Below are positions 18,628 through 28,200 of a stretch of 64,000 nt of DNA, piece by piece; position 1 is the first letter of the stretch, and every line of letters starts with the position of its first letter. This stretch comes from Halogeometricum sp. S1BR25-6 (GTDB lineage Archaea > Halobacteriota > Halobacteria > Halobacteriales > Haloferacaceae). Location: the NCBI RefSeq assembly GCF_031624495.1, contig NZ_JAMQOP010000001.1, positions 1,837,993 to 1,901,992 on the forward strand, in the 5' to 3' direction. Below the pieces are notes generated by a model. The model did no database searches. It saw only the letters and a list, made by a program, of their open reading frames with translations, and was not told where the DNA came from. A program made the position numbers and the translations under genes.

Positions 18628-19209
18628 CTACACGCCGAAGTCGTCCGTGTCCTCGTGGAACTCGCCGTGGGCGGCCTCGCGTTCGTACACCGGTTCGCGC
18701 CGGACGACGGCGGTCTCGCCGGATTCGAGCCCCGCGGCCCACACCTCGTCGAGGAACCAGACGGGTTCGAGCGCGCCGACGTCGACGCCGCCGGCGCGCC
18801 GCAGGTGGTCGAACGCGGCGCTCCGGGTGGTGAACAGGCGGTCGGCGCGGCGGCGGCGGAAGTCGGGCGCGACGTAGGACCGCCACGCCGTCCCGGCGAC
18901 GGCGAGGTGGTCGTCGGCCCTGTCGTCGGGGTCGGCGTCGCCCCAGCGGTGCCGAAGCCAGACGCGCGCGCCGGATTCGGTCTCGGCGCACAGTTCGACC
19001 TCGCCGAGAACGATGAGGTCCTGTATCGCCCGGGGGACGTTGAGGTCGGGGAACAGCCCCCCGTAGGCGTGTTGGAACTCTTCTGTCACCTGAGCCAGCG
19101 ACACCACCCCTTCGGGAAGCGAACGGAGCGTCTTCCGCAGTCGCTCGTAGGCCTCCTCCGGTGGTGCGTCCGCGCGGAACATGAGGTGAAACGAGGCGAC
19201 CGACGGCAT
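18628..19209 (-). CDS. Conserved haloarchaeal hypothetical protein (193 aa)
   Basis: I start at the ATG reading MPSVASFHLMFRAD; a TATA-like AAGATAACC lies about 20-25 bases upstream. The N-terminal part (DAPPEEAYERLRKTLRSLPEGVVSL) looks like a helical domain that could be a small winged helix (QVTEEFQHAYGG...LNVPRAIQDLIVLGE). The second half is Arg/Asp-rich with no motif. No transmembrane segment. It lies just after the MFS transporter gene on the same strand, but a functional tie is unproven. Confidence 0.55.
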   Translation of the reverse strand: MPSVASFHLMFRADAPPEEAYERLRKTLRSLPEGVVSLAQVTEEFQHAYGGLFPDLNVPRAIQDLIVLGEVELCAETESGARVWLRHRWGDADPDDRADDHLAVAGTAWRSYVAPDFRRRRADRLFTTRSAAFDHLRRAGGVDVGALEPVWFLDEVWAAGLESGETAVVRREPVYEREAAHGEFHEDTDDFGV

Positions 19210-19213
19210 AAAT

Positions 19214-19225
19214 CCGACCGGTCGG
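19214..19225. promoter_or_regulatory. 12-base palindrome between TATA and start
   Basis: CCGACCGGTCGG is a perfect palindrome between the TATA-like AAGATAACC and the ATG at 19209 of the 193-aa gene. It could be an operator, or chance in GC-rich DNA. Confidence 0.3.
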
Positions 19226-19250
19226 TTATCTTGAATGATAGCCGGGGCGC

Positions 19251-20531
19251 TCACCACTCGGTGAGTGCGCTCGGACCGAAGTCGTAGACGAGAACCGCGA
19301 GGAAGGCGAGCACGCCCGTCAGCGCCGTCGCGCCGCCGACGAAGAACACCCACTCCATGCCGATTTCGTACATCAGCCACCCGCCGAGGAGGGGACCAAT
19401 GACGCTGCCCGGCCGCCACAGCAGTTCGCGGATGCCGAACGAGGAGGCGACGCCGCCGCTGTCGGTGCCCTCGTCGGCGAACAGCGCCATGCTGGCCGGT
19501 TCGCGAAAGCTGTCGGCGACGCCGAGCAGTCCCGACAGCCCCACGAGCGGGAGGAAGGCCGGCGAGAGCGGTCCTAGAATCGGGAACGCACCCGGCAGGT
19601 CGAGGGCGGCGCCGATGGCGGGGGAGAACGGCACCGCGAGGGCGACGAGGCCGTACGCGCCGCCGCCGACGAAGACGAACAGCGCGCGGCCGTAACGGTC
19701 CGAGAGCGTCCCCGTCCGGGGCTGAAACAGCATGTTCGTGAACTTCTCCGCGACGACGGTGAACGAGACGGCGAGGCTGGCGTACGCGAGTCCGCCCGTG
19801 GCCGCCGAGACGCCGGCGTAGATGGGCACCCACGTCCGGACGAGGGTGACGGCGACGGCGTACTGCGTGCGGAAGGTGGCGATGGTGAGGATGCGTCGGT
19901 TCAGCGCGAGGTCGGTGAACGGGAAGCCGCGAATCCGGGTGTCGTCGTCGTCGAGGAACAGCCAGCAGGTGACGGTCGCTATCGCCATGATGACGACGAT
20001 GATGGCGAAGATGGGCGTGAAGCCGAAGGCGTCGTACAGCGCCCCCGCGAGGAGGCTGCCGAGGATGGAGGCGGCGAACGCCGACGCGTTCGCCTTGCCG
20101 ATGTTGTTCGCGCGGGACCCGACGGCGGAGAGTTCGCCCACCAGCGCCAGCGACATCAGGCCCGCACCGGTGACGGCGACGCCCTGCAGGGCCCGGACGC
20201 CGATGAACCCGAGACTGGAGTCGACGGGGACGAAGAGCGCGTACGCCACCGTCCCGAGGGCGAGGACGCCGACGAGCACGTCGCCCTTGTCGAAGCGGTC
20301 GCCCGCCCACGCGAGGGGGACGACGGCGACGGTCTGCGCGCCGGTGAACCCCGCCGTGTACATCCCGACGACGAACCCCGCCCCCACCGTGAAGAGGCCG
20401 AAGACGGAGACGCTCGTGGGGTCGAGGGCGTCGATGTACTCCGAGAGGAGCGTGATGAGGGTGATGAACCCGTAGCCGCCGGCGAACCGCGTGAGGTAGA
20501 GCGCGTAGAACTGTATGTTATCCCGGTTCAC
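19251..20531 (-). CDS. MFS transporter (426 aa)
   Basis: Twelve hydrophobic segments spread over 426 residues, with an MFS loop (LAWAGDRFDKGD, about 72-83) between helices 2 and 3 and a second similar loop (RTGTLSDRYGR) in the second half. The start is a GTG giving VNRDNIQFYALYLTRF, since the next ATGs are inside helix 1. Long in-frame upstream sequence is out-of-frame translation of the EamA gene. It may export drugs or metabolites; no substrate clue. It is 68 bases downstream of the EamA transporter on the same strand. Confidence 0.83.
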   Translation of the reverse strand: MNRDNIQFYALYLTRFAGGYGFITLITLLSEYIDALDPTSVSVFGLFTVGAGFVVGMYTAGFTGAQTVAVVPLAWAGDRFDKGDVLVGVLALGTVAYALFVPVDSSLGFIGVRALQGVAVTGAGLMSLALVGELSAVGSRANNIGKANASAFAASILGSLLAGALYDAFGFTPIFAIIVVIMAIATVTCWLFLDDDDTRIRGFPFTDLALNRRILTIATFRTQYAVAVTLVRTWVPIYAGVSAATGGLAYASLAVSFTVVAEKFTNMLFQPRTGTLSDRYGRALFVFVGGGAYGLVALAVPFSPAIGAALDLPGAFPILGPLSPAFLPLVGLSGLLGVADSFREPASMALFADEGTDSGGVASSFGIRELLWRPGSVIGPLLGGWLMYEIGMEWVFFVGGATALTGVLAFLAVLVYDFGPSALTEW

Positions 20532-20599
20532 GGCGGTACTGCGCGGGAGGGTCGAAAAGCGGTTTCGATTCGTAGTAAACGGTCCGGGATCGGAAGCGC

Positions 20600-21589
20600 T
20601 CAGTCTGCGTCGTAGCTTCCGTCGGTCCGCGTCGTCGTCGCAGAGCCGTTCGGAACGGCGGCGGGGGCGGAACGGCCGAACAGACGCGCTCGGAGCGTCT
20701 CGCGCGTGACGAGGGCGAAGCCGACGAAGATGACGAGGAAGCCGGCGAGCGTCGTCGCGTCGACGACCTCGCCGAACAGCGCCCACCCGGTGACGGCGGC
20801 GGCGACGGGTTGGAGGTAGCCGACGAGGTTGATCTCGGTCGCGCCGACGCGGTCGAGGAGGGCGAAGTAGATGAGGTAGCTGACGACGCTGGAGACGAGC
20901 GTCAGGTAGCCCAGCGATGCGAGGGCGGGGAGCGTCAACTCGATGGCCGCGACGGACTCGCCGCGGGCGGCCGACACCGCGAGGAGGACGGCGGCGCCGA
21001 TGAGCATCGCCCACGCCTGCATCGACTCGGTGGGGAGCGTCGTCCGGAGGGGCGCCGTGAGCACGGACCCGAGGGCGAAACTGGCGGCGCCGAGAAGGAC
21101 GAGGACGATGCCGAGCAGGTTCGACGACAGGAAGTTCGCCGGGTCGGGGTTGGCGACGACGACGACGCCGAGGACGCCGAGGAGGAAGCCGACGCCCGCG
21201 ACGGCGTCGAGCGACTCGTCGAGCATCGCGGCGGCGAACACCGCCGTCAGCACCGGCGAGAGGCTGACGACGACGGCGGCGACGGGCGCGGAGACGTGCA
21301 TCTGTCCGAGGTAGGCCAGCGCGTGGTAGGCCGCGATGACGAACAGACCGGCGACGCCCGCGCTGAGCCACTCCGCGCGGGTGCGCGGAACCCAGCGGTC
21401 GGTGGTGGCGACGGCGTAGGCGAGGACGACGAGGCCGGCGAGGACGTAGCGCACACCCGCGAACAGCACCGGCGGGAAGTATTCGAGTCCGGTTTCGATA
21501 GCGACGAACGACGTACCCCAAAAGCACGCGAGGGCGAGGAAGAGGAGGGCGTTCCGGTCGGCGGTGGAGGAGGAGGTTCGGAGCGACAT
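20600..21589 (-). CDS. EamA/DMT-family transporter (329 aa)
   Basis: Ten hydrophobic helices in two EamA halves (about 15-145 and 160-290); VRYVLAGLVVLAYA, VSPVLTAVFAA and LLDRVGATEINLVGYLQPV are typical drug/metabolite transporter blocks. The C-terminal tail is short and Thr/Arg-rich. Divergent from an Lrp-type regulator gene, with a strong inverted repeat in the shared intergenic region, so regulation by that protein is plausible. Members export amino acids or other metabolites; the substrate is unknown. Confidence 0.85.
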   Translation of the reverse strand: MSLRTSSSTADRNALLFLALACFWGTSFVAIETGLEYFPPVLFAGVRYVLAGLVVLAYAVATTDRWVPRTRAEWLSAGVAGLFVIAAYHALAYLGQMHVSAPVAAVVVSLSPVLTAVFAAAMLDESLDAVAGVGFLLGVLGVVVVANPDPANFLSSNLLGIVLVLLGAASFALGSVLTAPLRTTLPTESMQAWAMLIGAAVLLAVSAARGESVAAIELTLPALASLGYLTLVSSVVSYLIYFALLDRVGATEINLVGYLQPVAAAVTGWALFGEVVDATTLAGFLVIFVGFALVTRETLRARLFGRSAPAAVPNGSATTTRTDGSYDAD

Positions 21590-21680
21590 CTGCGTAGTAT
21601 ATTCATTCGTCCGCGGGTAATTAAACCTGTCTACAAGAGTTCGTTAGAAAGCCGATTTTGGTGCAATCTTGTGTCCCAGG

Positions 21681-21707
21681 GACCCGTGGTAATTCGATAC
21701 ACGGGTC
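21681..21707. promoter_or_regulatory. Perfect 8-base inverted repeat between eamA and lrp
   Basis: GACCCGTG and CACGGGTC flank an 11-base AT-richer spacer. It lies 63 bases before the lrp start codon and 92 bases before the eamA start, in the shared promoter region. A likely operator, perhaps for the Lrp protein; inference only. Confidence 0.45.
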
Positions 21708-21769
21708 GCAGAGTTGCAGCGGCGCGTTACTCCGAGCGGAAGACGGAACATACAACCGCCGAGCGACGT

Positions 21770-22276
21770 ATGGAGAGACAACTGGGCATGGACGAACGTG
21801 ATATACGCCTGCTGAAGGCCATCTCGGACCTCGAAACCGGGAGTCCGGAACGACTCCACGAGGAGACGGACATCCCCGTCTCGACGATACACTACCGGCT
21901 GAACAACCTGCGCGACGCGGGTATCATCAAGAACGACCTGTACGACATCGACCTGGAGAAGGTGGGACTCGGCGTGACCGTACTGGTCGAGTTGCTCACC
22001 GACTACAGCGGTCCCCACCACACCTTCCAGGACAAGATTCTCGACGTGGAGGGCGTCACGCAGGCGTACTTCACGATGGGCGAAACGGACTTCATCGTCG
22101 TCGCCCACCTCTCGGGTCGGGAGATGGTCGAACGACTCATCACCGACTTCGAGCAGATAGACGAGGTGGAACGGACCAACTCCACGTTCGTCGTCTCGAC
22201 GCTCCGCGACAGTTCGCGCGTCCTCCAGAACTACGAGTTGGAGACGCTCCTCGACGAACTGCTCGAAGACGAGTAA
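21770..22276 (+). CDS. Lrp/AsnC family transcriptional regulator
   Basis: The N-terminal helix-turn-helix (about 8-55; DERDIRLLKAISD and VSTIHYRLNNLRDAGIIK) is followed by a RAM-type ligand-binding domain (about 68-150). Length 168 is normal. I start at MERQLGMDERDIR; a later ATG (MDERD) six codons in is an alternative. Divergent from the EamA exporter, which it may control, as Lrp-family proteins often regulate a neighbouring amino-acid exporter. The ligand is unknown. Confidence 0.87.
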   Translation: MERQLGMDERDIRLLKAISDLETGSPERLHEETDIPVSTIHYRLNNLRDAGIIKNDLYDIDLEKVGLGVTVLVELLTDYSGPHHTFQDKILDVEGVTQAYFTMGETDFIVVAHLSGREMVERLITDFEQIDEVERTNSTFVVSTLRDSSRVLQNYELETLLDELLEDE

Positions 22277-22370
22277 GCGCCGAGCGCCCCGTCCGAGAGA
22301 CGAGATATTTCTTCACACGTTTAGACTATTCTCAAGAATTGATAATAAATCCAGCGGGTGCAAACTAGAG

Positions 22371-22376
22371 TTTAAG
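22371..22376 (+). promoter_or_regulatory. TATA box for the 22401 gene
   Basis: TTTAAG, with an AT-rich flank before it, about 27 bases upstream of the ATG at 22401; leaderless spacing. Confidence 0.45.
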
Positions 22377-22400
22377 ATGGTGTGGTGACAGGTGTTCAAT

Positions 22401-22745
22401 ATGTGGTCTCACACCACCAACCCATCCGGCGCGGAGACGACGACGGCGCGAATCGAGTGGCCGATGAACGACCACAGTGCGATGACGGTGCGCGTCGAGG
22501 CGTCCAACGAGGTGCGGCAACTGGTCGAGTACGAGAGCGAGGCCGTCCGGCGCACGTTGTCGAGGCTTCCGGCGGGCGCGACGGTACCCCTGAAGATGGA
22601 GTCGCTCGGGTCGCGCGGAAACGCGTGGCGCGTCACCGAACTCGTCGGCGTCGACCACACCCGGCGGAGGGTGACCTCGAATCGCGAGGACGTCCGCCGC
22701 GCCGACGAGGAACGCGGCGAACGCGAGCGACGCGTCAAAGTCTGA
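22401..22745 (+). CDS. Small haloarchaeal protein, paralogue of the 52512 gene (114 aa)
   Basis: Uncharacterised. It shares the core MNDHxxMTV..E.SNE.R.LV.Y....R.TL..LP.G..VP with the minus-strand gene at 52512-52793, then SRGNAWRVTELV. The first 20 residues are variable, the core of about 65 residues is conserved, and the C-terminus here adds a basic Arg/Glu tail. No metal site or membrane segment. Such pairs are common in haloarchaea; function unknown. Start chosen by TATA spacing. Confidence 0.6.
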   Translation: MWSHTTNPSGAETTTARIEWPMNDHSAMTVRVEASNEVRQLVEYESEAVRRTLSRLPAGATVPLKMESLGSRGNAWRVTELVGVDHTRRRVTSNREDVRRADEERGERERRVKV

Positions 22746-22931
22746 CCGGAACGTCGGTACGGCGACTCGATTCGCCCCTCTTCTTCGCCGGACTCCTCCG
22801 TCGAGCGAACGGGACGGACCTACCCGGCGCCGTTCGCGGCGACGGATGCCGTCGCCGGTCGCCTAAACCACGTTCGAAACTTCCGAGAGCAAAAGTACCG
22901 AATATCGGGGATTCGATGGCTCTCTCCGGAC

Positions 22932-22953
22932 CTTTCACCGGAAACGAGGTGTG
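22932..22953 (-). repeat. Isolated origin recognition box (ORB)
   Basis: On the minus strand CACACCTCGTTTCCGGTG followed by AAAG; it matches the origin consensus found at 59.4-60.7 kb at every fixed position. It lies about 50 bases past the 3' end of tRNA-Lys, in an otherwise gene-free spacer, more than 36 kb from the origin. Confidence 0.7.
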
Positions 22954-23002
22954 CTACCGGGTCGCGCCGCTCGGCGGGTGTGGATTCCGAAGAGAATGTG
23001 AG

Positions 23003-23076
23003 CGGGCCGGGAGGGAGTTGAACCCCCGACCGTCTGATTAAGAGTCAGACGCTCTCCCTAACTGAGCTACCGGCCC
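23003..23076 (-). tRNA. tRNA-Lys(CTT)
   Basis: A 74-base cloverleaf on the minus strand: 7-bp acceptor (GGGCCGG / CCGGCCC) with discriminator G, D arm GCTC..GAGC, anticodon stem TCTGA/TCAGA with loop CTCTTAA (anticodon CTT), and T arm with TTCAACT. No intron and no encoded CCA. Confidence 0.95.
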
Positions 23077-23256
23077 GTGCAGTCGTTCGTTTCCGCGGGG
23101 AAACTAAAGGCCTTTCGTTTAAGTCCCTCGGTGGGAGAACGGCGCACGCCGGCCGACGGACGGAACGGGGGGTCGTCGGCGAACAAGTCGGTTCGCAGAC
23201 GCTACTGCGGGAAACGAGTGCTGTTAAGTGTCGTCCGACCAGACGTGGTGACAATT

Positions 23257-24708
23257 ATGAGTGCTGGGGTCACCATCTCCTCGATGTCCACCTACGCGAT
23301 TCTGGGATGCGGGAGCGTCGGCCACGCCGTCGCCGAGGAACTCACCGAGGAGGGAAAAGACGTCCTCATTCTCGACAAGGACGAGAGCCGCGTCGAAGCC
23401 CTCCGCGACCAGGACCTGAACGCGCAGACGACCGACATCTCCGAACCCGAGGTGGCGGACGACGTCGGCGGCCGGGACGTGATTCTCATCCTCTCCTCGG
23501 ACGTCGAGGCCAACAAGGCGGCGGTGTCGGCCATCCGAGAGCGCGGCGGCGAGCAGTTCATCGTCGTCCGCGCCTCCGACCCCGTCTCCGAGGACGAACT
23601 CGCCGAACTCGGCGCCGACGTGGTCATCAATCCCTCGGAGGTCATCGCCGACTCCGCGCTCCGCTCCTTGGAGTCGGGCGAGTTGGAGTACAAGGCCCGG
23701 CAGTTGGCCGACCTGCTGGAGTCGACGGAAGGGACGCTCGCCATCCTGACGCACGACAACCCGGACCCCGACTCCATCGCCAGCGCCGCCGCCCTGCAGG
23801 CCATCGCCGCCGAGTACGACGTGGAGGCCGACATCCTCTACGACGGCGAGATGGGCCACCAGGAGAACCGGGCGTTCGTCAACCTCCTCGGCATCGACCT
23901 GCTGCGACTGTCGGATGCGCCGGACCTCGCCTCCTACGGCGCGGTGGCCCTCGTCGACCACATGAAGTCGGGCGAACCCGATATCGGGACGGAGGTGGAC
24001 GTGTTCATCGACCACTTCGAACCGAGCGAGGTCATCGACCCCGCGTTCATCGACGTCCGGCCGAACGTCTCCTCGACGTCGACCATCCTCACGAAGTACA
24101 TCCAGGAGTTCAACATCAGCCCCAGCGAGGCCGTCGCCACCGCGTTGCTGTACGGCATCCGCGCCGAGACGCTGGATTTCAAACGCGAGACGACGCCCGC
24201 CGACCTGACCGCCGCGGCGTACCTCTACCCGTTCGCCGACCACGACACGCTCGAACAGGTGGAGTCGCCGTCGATGTCGCCGGAGACGCTGGACGTCCTC
24301 GCGGAGGCCATCCAGAACCGCGACGTGCAGGGGAGCCACCTCGTCTCGAACGCCGGGTTCATCCGCGACAGGGACGCGTTGGGACAGGCGGCCCAGCACC
24401 TCCTCAATCTGGAGGGCGTGACGACGACGGCCGTCTTCGGCATCGTCGACAACAACATCTACCTCTCGGCGCGGTCGAAGGACATCCGGATGAACATCGG
24501 CAACGTCCTGCAGGACGCCTTCCAGGGTATCGGCGAGGCGGGCGGCCACTCCACGCAGGGCGACGTCGAGATTCCGCTCGGCATCTTCACCGGCATCGAA
24601 ACCTCCGAGGACAACCGCGACACCCTACTCCAACTCACCGAGGAGGCGGTGCGAAAGAAACTGTTCGCGGCGATGGGCGTCGAGAGCGAGAGCGGAAACG
24701 GAAACTAA
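23257..24708 (+). CDS. RCK (TrkA-N) - DHH phosphoesterase fusion
   Basis: The N-terminal Rossmann domain (about 12-130) carries the dinucleotide motif GCGSVG (18-22). The C-terminal part has DHH-superfamily signatures: HDNPDPDS (His166-Asp172), VDHMK (Asp234-His235) and IDHF (Asp252-His253), then a DHHA1-like half. DHH enzymes cleave short oligonucleotides, pAp or cyclic di-AMP; the RCK part would sense NAD(H), another nucleotide or potassium. No transmembrane segment, so soluble. An ATG nine codons later is an equally possible start. A cyclic-dinucleotide or pAp phosphodiesterase linked to potassium control is a guess. Confidence 0.8.
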   Translation: MSAGVTISSMSTYAILGCGSVGHAVAEELTEEGKDVLILDKDESRVEALRDQDLNAQTTDISEPEVADDVGGRDVILILSSDVEANKAAVSAIRERGGEQFIVVRASDPVSEDELAELGADVVINPSEVIADSALRSLESGELEYKARQLADLLESTEGTLAILTHDNPDPDSIASAAALQAIAAEYDVEADILYDGEMGHQENRAFVNLLGIDLLRLSDAPDLASYGAVALVDHMKSGEPDIGTEVDVFIDHFEPSEVIDPAFIDVRPNVSSTSTILTKYIQEFNISPSEAVATALLYGIRAETLDFKRETTPADLTAAAYLYPFADHDTLEQVESPSMSPETLDVLAEAIQNRDVQGSHLVSNAGFIRDRDALGQAAQHLLNLEGVTTTAVFGIVDNNIYLSARSKDIRMNIGNVLQDAFQGIGEAGGHSTQGDVEIPLGIFTGIETSEDNRDTLLQLTEEAVRKKLFAAMGVESESGNGN

Positions 24709-24772
24709 AACCGAAACCGAGGGCGAGAGCGGCCGAATCCGAATCCGAGTTCGAGTCGAGTTCCGCTCCGGT

Positions 24773-25066
24773 TCAGGCGACGACCGTCTCCTCTTCCTCT
24801 TCGGAGTGTTTCAGACGCTCGATCACATCGTTGACGAGGATGACGTCGCCGACGGCGCGGACCCAGCGGTAGGGGAGCAGCACGCCTTTTCCGGATTCGA
24901 TCCGGGTGCCGAACAGTTCGTTGTTGAGTCTACCGAGCGCGAGTCCGGTCACGGTCTGTCGGTCGAGGTCGAGGCGGATGTCCTCGACCTCCCCGACGAA
25001 GACGCCGTTGTTCGAGTAGACCTCGCGCCCGACGAGCGTCGTCAGCTCTTCGGGAGTCCCGTCCAT
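24773..25066 (-). CDS. PRC-barrel domain protein (97 aa)
   Basis: One PRC-barrel (about 12-85; VGREVYSNNGVFVGEVEDIRLDL and LLPYRWVRAVGDVILV), the fold seen in RimM and in photosynthetic reaction centre H subunits. Archaeal single-domain versions are common with unknown function; binding to ribosomal or cell-division proteins has been suggested in other groups. Start at the ATG chosen because AATTAAGG lies about 27 bases upstream. Confidence 0.8.
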   Translation of the reverse strand: MDGTPEELTTLVGREVYSNNGVFVGEVEDIRLDLDRQTVTGLALGRLNNELFGTRIESGKGVLLPYRWVRAVGDVILVNDVIERLKHSEEEEETVVA

Positions 25067-25089
25067 GTGGATTCTCTTGAGGCCATCCG

Positions 25090-25097
25090 CCTTAATT
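25090..25097 (-). promoter_or_regulatory. TATA box for PRC-barrel gene
   Basis: AATTAAGG on the minus strand, about 27 bases before the ATG at 25066; leaderless spacing. Confidence 0.45.
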
Positions 25098-25223
25098 GTT
25101 CGTAGCGCCGCGGGTGCGAGGGTCGGCGTCGGAGGAGAGAGCGGCAGACGGCCGTCTGACGCGGCCTCGACCGTGGATGGAACCGACCTCGGGTCGCTCG
25201 GCTCCGGTCTCGCCGTCCCGGGG

Positions 25224-25230
25224 TTTATAG
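25224..25230 (+). promoter_or_regulatory. TATA box for FAD/iron-sulfur dehydrogenase gene
   Basis: TTTATAG about 29-35 bases before the ATG at 25259; leaderless or nearly leaderless spacing. Confidence 0.5.
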
Positions 25231-25258
25231 GTGAAACGGTCGAACGACGTGGCAACTG

Positions 25259-28200
25259 ATGGCATCGAACTCACGGAAGCGGTTCGCCGACCCCGCGGCG
25301 GACGACGACGCGAACTACGACTACGTGAACGACGACGTCGAGCGGCCGGGGATGGTCGACGACCTCGAATCGCTGGTCGACGGCGAGGTGCGCTTCGACA
25401 CCTACTCGCGGGAACTGTACGCGACGGACGCGTCGGCGTACGAACAGACGCCCATCGGCGTGGTCATGCCCGCGTCGACCGACGACGTGGCCGCGACGAT
25501 GGAGTACTGCGCGAGGCGGGAGATTCCGGTCCTCCCGCGCGGCGGGGGGACGAGTCTCGCCGGGCAGACGGTCAACCGCGCCGTCGTCCTCGACCTGATG
25601 ACGAACATGGACGCCGTCCGCGACGTCGACCCCGACGCCGCGACGGCGACGGCGCAGGCGGGCGTCCGACTGGGCGACCTGAACGCCGAACTGAAACCGT
25701 ACGGCCTGAAGTTCGCCCCCGACCCGGCGTGGGGCGACAAGTCGGCGCTCGGCGGCGCCGTCGGTAACAACTCCACGGGCGCGCACTCGCTGAAGTACGG
25801 CAAGACCGACTACTACCTCGAATCGGCTGAGGTGGTGCTCGCCGACGGCACCGTGACGACGTTCGGCGAGGTGGAAGTCGAGACGCTCCGCGAGGAGGGC
25901 GACCCCGACGGGTCGACGGAGGAGCGCATCTACGCCGAGGTTGCGCGGGTGTTGGACGAGGAGGCCGACGAGATTTCGGAGCGCTATCCGGACCTGAAGC
26001 GGAACGTCTCGGGGTACAACCTCGACATGCTGGTCGACGAGATGCGCGGGGAGCGCCGCCTCCCGGACGACTCCGGCGTCGACCCCGAAAGCGAACCGGG
26101 GACGGTGAACCTCGCCAGACTCCTCGCCGGGTCGGAAGGGACGCTCGGCGTCGTCACGGAGGCGACCGTCTCGCTCGAATCCGTTCCGAACACCGCCGCC
26201 GTGGCGCTGCTGACGTACGACGACGTGGTCGACGCGATGGAGGACGTCGCCCCCATCCTCGAACACGGTCCGGCGGCCGTCGAGGTGATGGACGACGTGC
26301 TCCTCGGACTCGCCGGCGAGACGCCCGAGTTCGAGGAGGTGGTCGGGATGCTGCCCGAGGGGACCGACTCGGTCCTCCTCGTGGAGTTCTACGCCGAGGA
26401 CGACGAGCACGGCCGCCAGCAGGTGGCGGACCTCGTCGCCGACCGGGTGCCCGGCGGGGTGAGCGAGGCCGAGCCATCGGCGGGCGCGGCGGAGACGACG
26501 GCGAAGGCGCACACCGCCGTCGCGGCGATGGAGGCGCACGACGCCGAGACGCGCGCGAAGTTCTGGAAGATGCGCAAGTCCGGCCTCCCCATCCTCCTCT
26601 CGCGGACCACGGACGAGAAGCACATCGCCTACATCGAGGACACCGCCATCCCCGCGGAGAACCTCCCGGCGTACGTCGCGGAGTTCCAAGAGATTCTGGA
26701 GAAACACGACACGTTCGCCTCCTACTACGCCCACGCCGGACCGGGCGTCCTCCACATCCGGCCGCTGGTGAGCACGAAGACCGTCGAGGGCGTCGAGACG
26801 TTCGAGGCCATCGCCGACGAGGCGACGGACCTCGTCATGAAGTACGGCGGGTCGGTGTCGGGCGAACACGGCGACGGCCGCGCCCGGACGCAGTGGAACC
26901 GAAAACTGTACGGCGACGACCTCTGGCGCACCTTTCGAAATCTGAAGACCGCGTTCGACCCCGGCTGGCTCCTGAATCCGGGCAACGTCTGCGGCTACCA
27001 AGAGGACGAGGAGCGACCCGAGGGGACGGCCGGGAGGAGCGCCCACGACATGACCGAACACCTCCGGTTCGACCCCGACTACGAGTTCGAGGCCGAATTC
27101 GACCCCGCGATGGAGTGGCCCAACGAGAACGGCTTCGAGGGGATGGCCGAACTCTGTCACGGCTGTGCGGGGTGTCGCGGCCCGCAGGAGACGACGGGCG
27201 GGGTGATGTGTCCCACCTACCGCGCCACCGAGGAGGAGATACAGTCCACCCGCGGGCGGGCGAACATGCTCCGACAGGCGATGAGCGGGGACCTCTCGGA
27301 CGAAGAGCAGTTCACCGACGAGTTCGTCGAGGAGGTGCTCGACGTCTGCGTCGGCTGTAAGGGCTGCATCAAGGACTGCCCCAGCGGCGTCGACATGGCG
27401 AAGATGAAGGCGGAACTGACCCACGAGTACCACCGGCGCAACGGGTCCAGCCTCCGCGACAAGATGTTCGCGAACATCGGGACGCTGTCGGCCGTCGGCA
27501 GCGCCCTCGCTCCCCTCTCGAACCTCGCCTCGAAGGTGCCCGGCGCCCGCTTCGTGATGGAGAAGACGGTGGGCATCGCCAGCGAACGCGACCTCCCCGA
27601 GTTCCACCGCGAGTCGTTCGTCGACTGGTTTCGCTCCCGTGGTGGTGCCCGAGTGTCGGAGGGGCAGGCCGCCTCGAAGGTGCTCCTGTTCCCCGACACG
27701 TACACGAACTACAACCACCCGGACGCCGGCAAGGCGGCCGTCCGCGCCCTCGAAGCCGCTGGCGTCCACATCCGGATTCCGGACGGCGTCACCGGGTCCG
27801 GCCGGCCGCCGCACTCGAAGGGGTTCGTCGAACGCGCGCGCGACTGCGCGGCGCAGAACGTCGAGGCCCTCGCGCCGCACGTCCGCGAGGACTGGAGCGT
27901 CGTCGTCGTCGAACCGTCCGACGCCGTGATGTTCCAGCACGACTACCTCGACCTGCTCTCCGGCGAGAACGTCGAGGCCGTCGCGGCGAACACCTACGGC
28001 GTGATGGAGTACTTCGACGCCTTCCGCCTCCTGGAGAACGCGGGTCTGGAGGCGGACGCCCCGCCGCGGTCGCTGACGTACCACGGCCACTGCCACCAGA
28101 AGTCGACGAAGAAGGACCACCACGCCGTCGGTGTTCTGCGCCGCGCGGGCTACGAGGTGGACCCCCTCGACTCGACGTGTTGCGGGATGGCCGGGTCGTT

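Noticed and set aside
18628..20310. 560-residue minus ORF spanning MFS and the 193-aa gene
   Set aside because: The first part is out-of-frame MFS translation; the true gene begins at MPSVASF.
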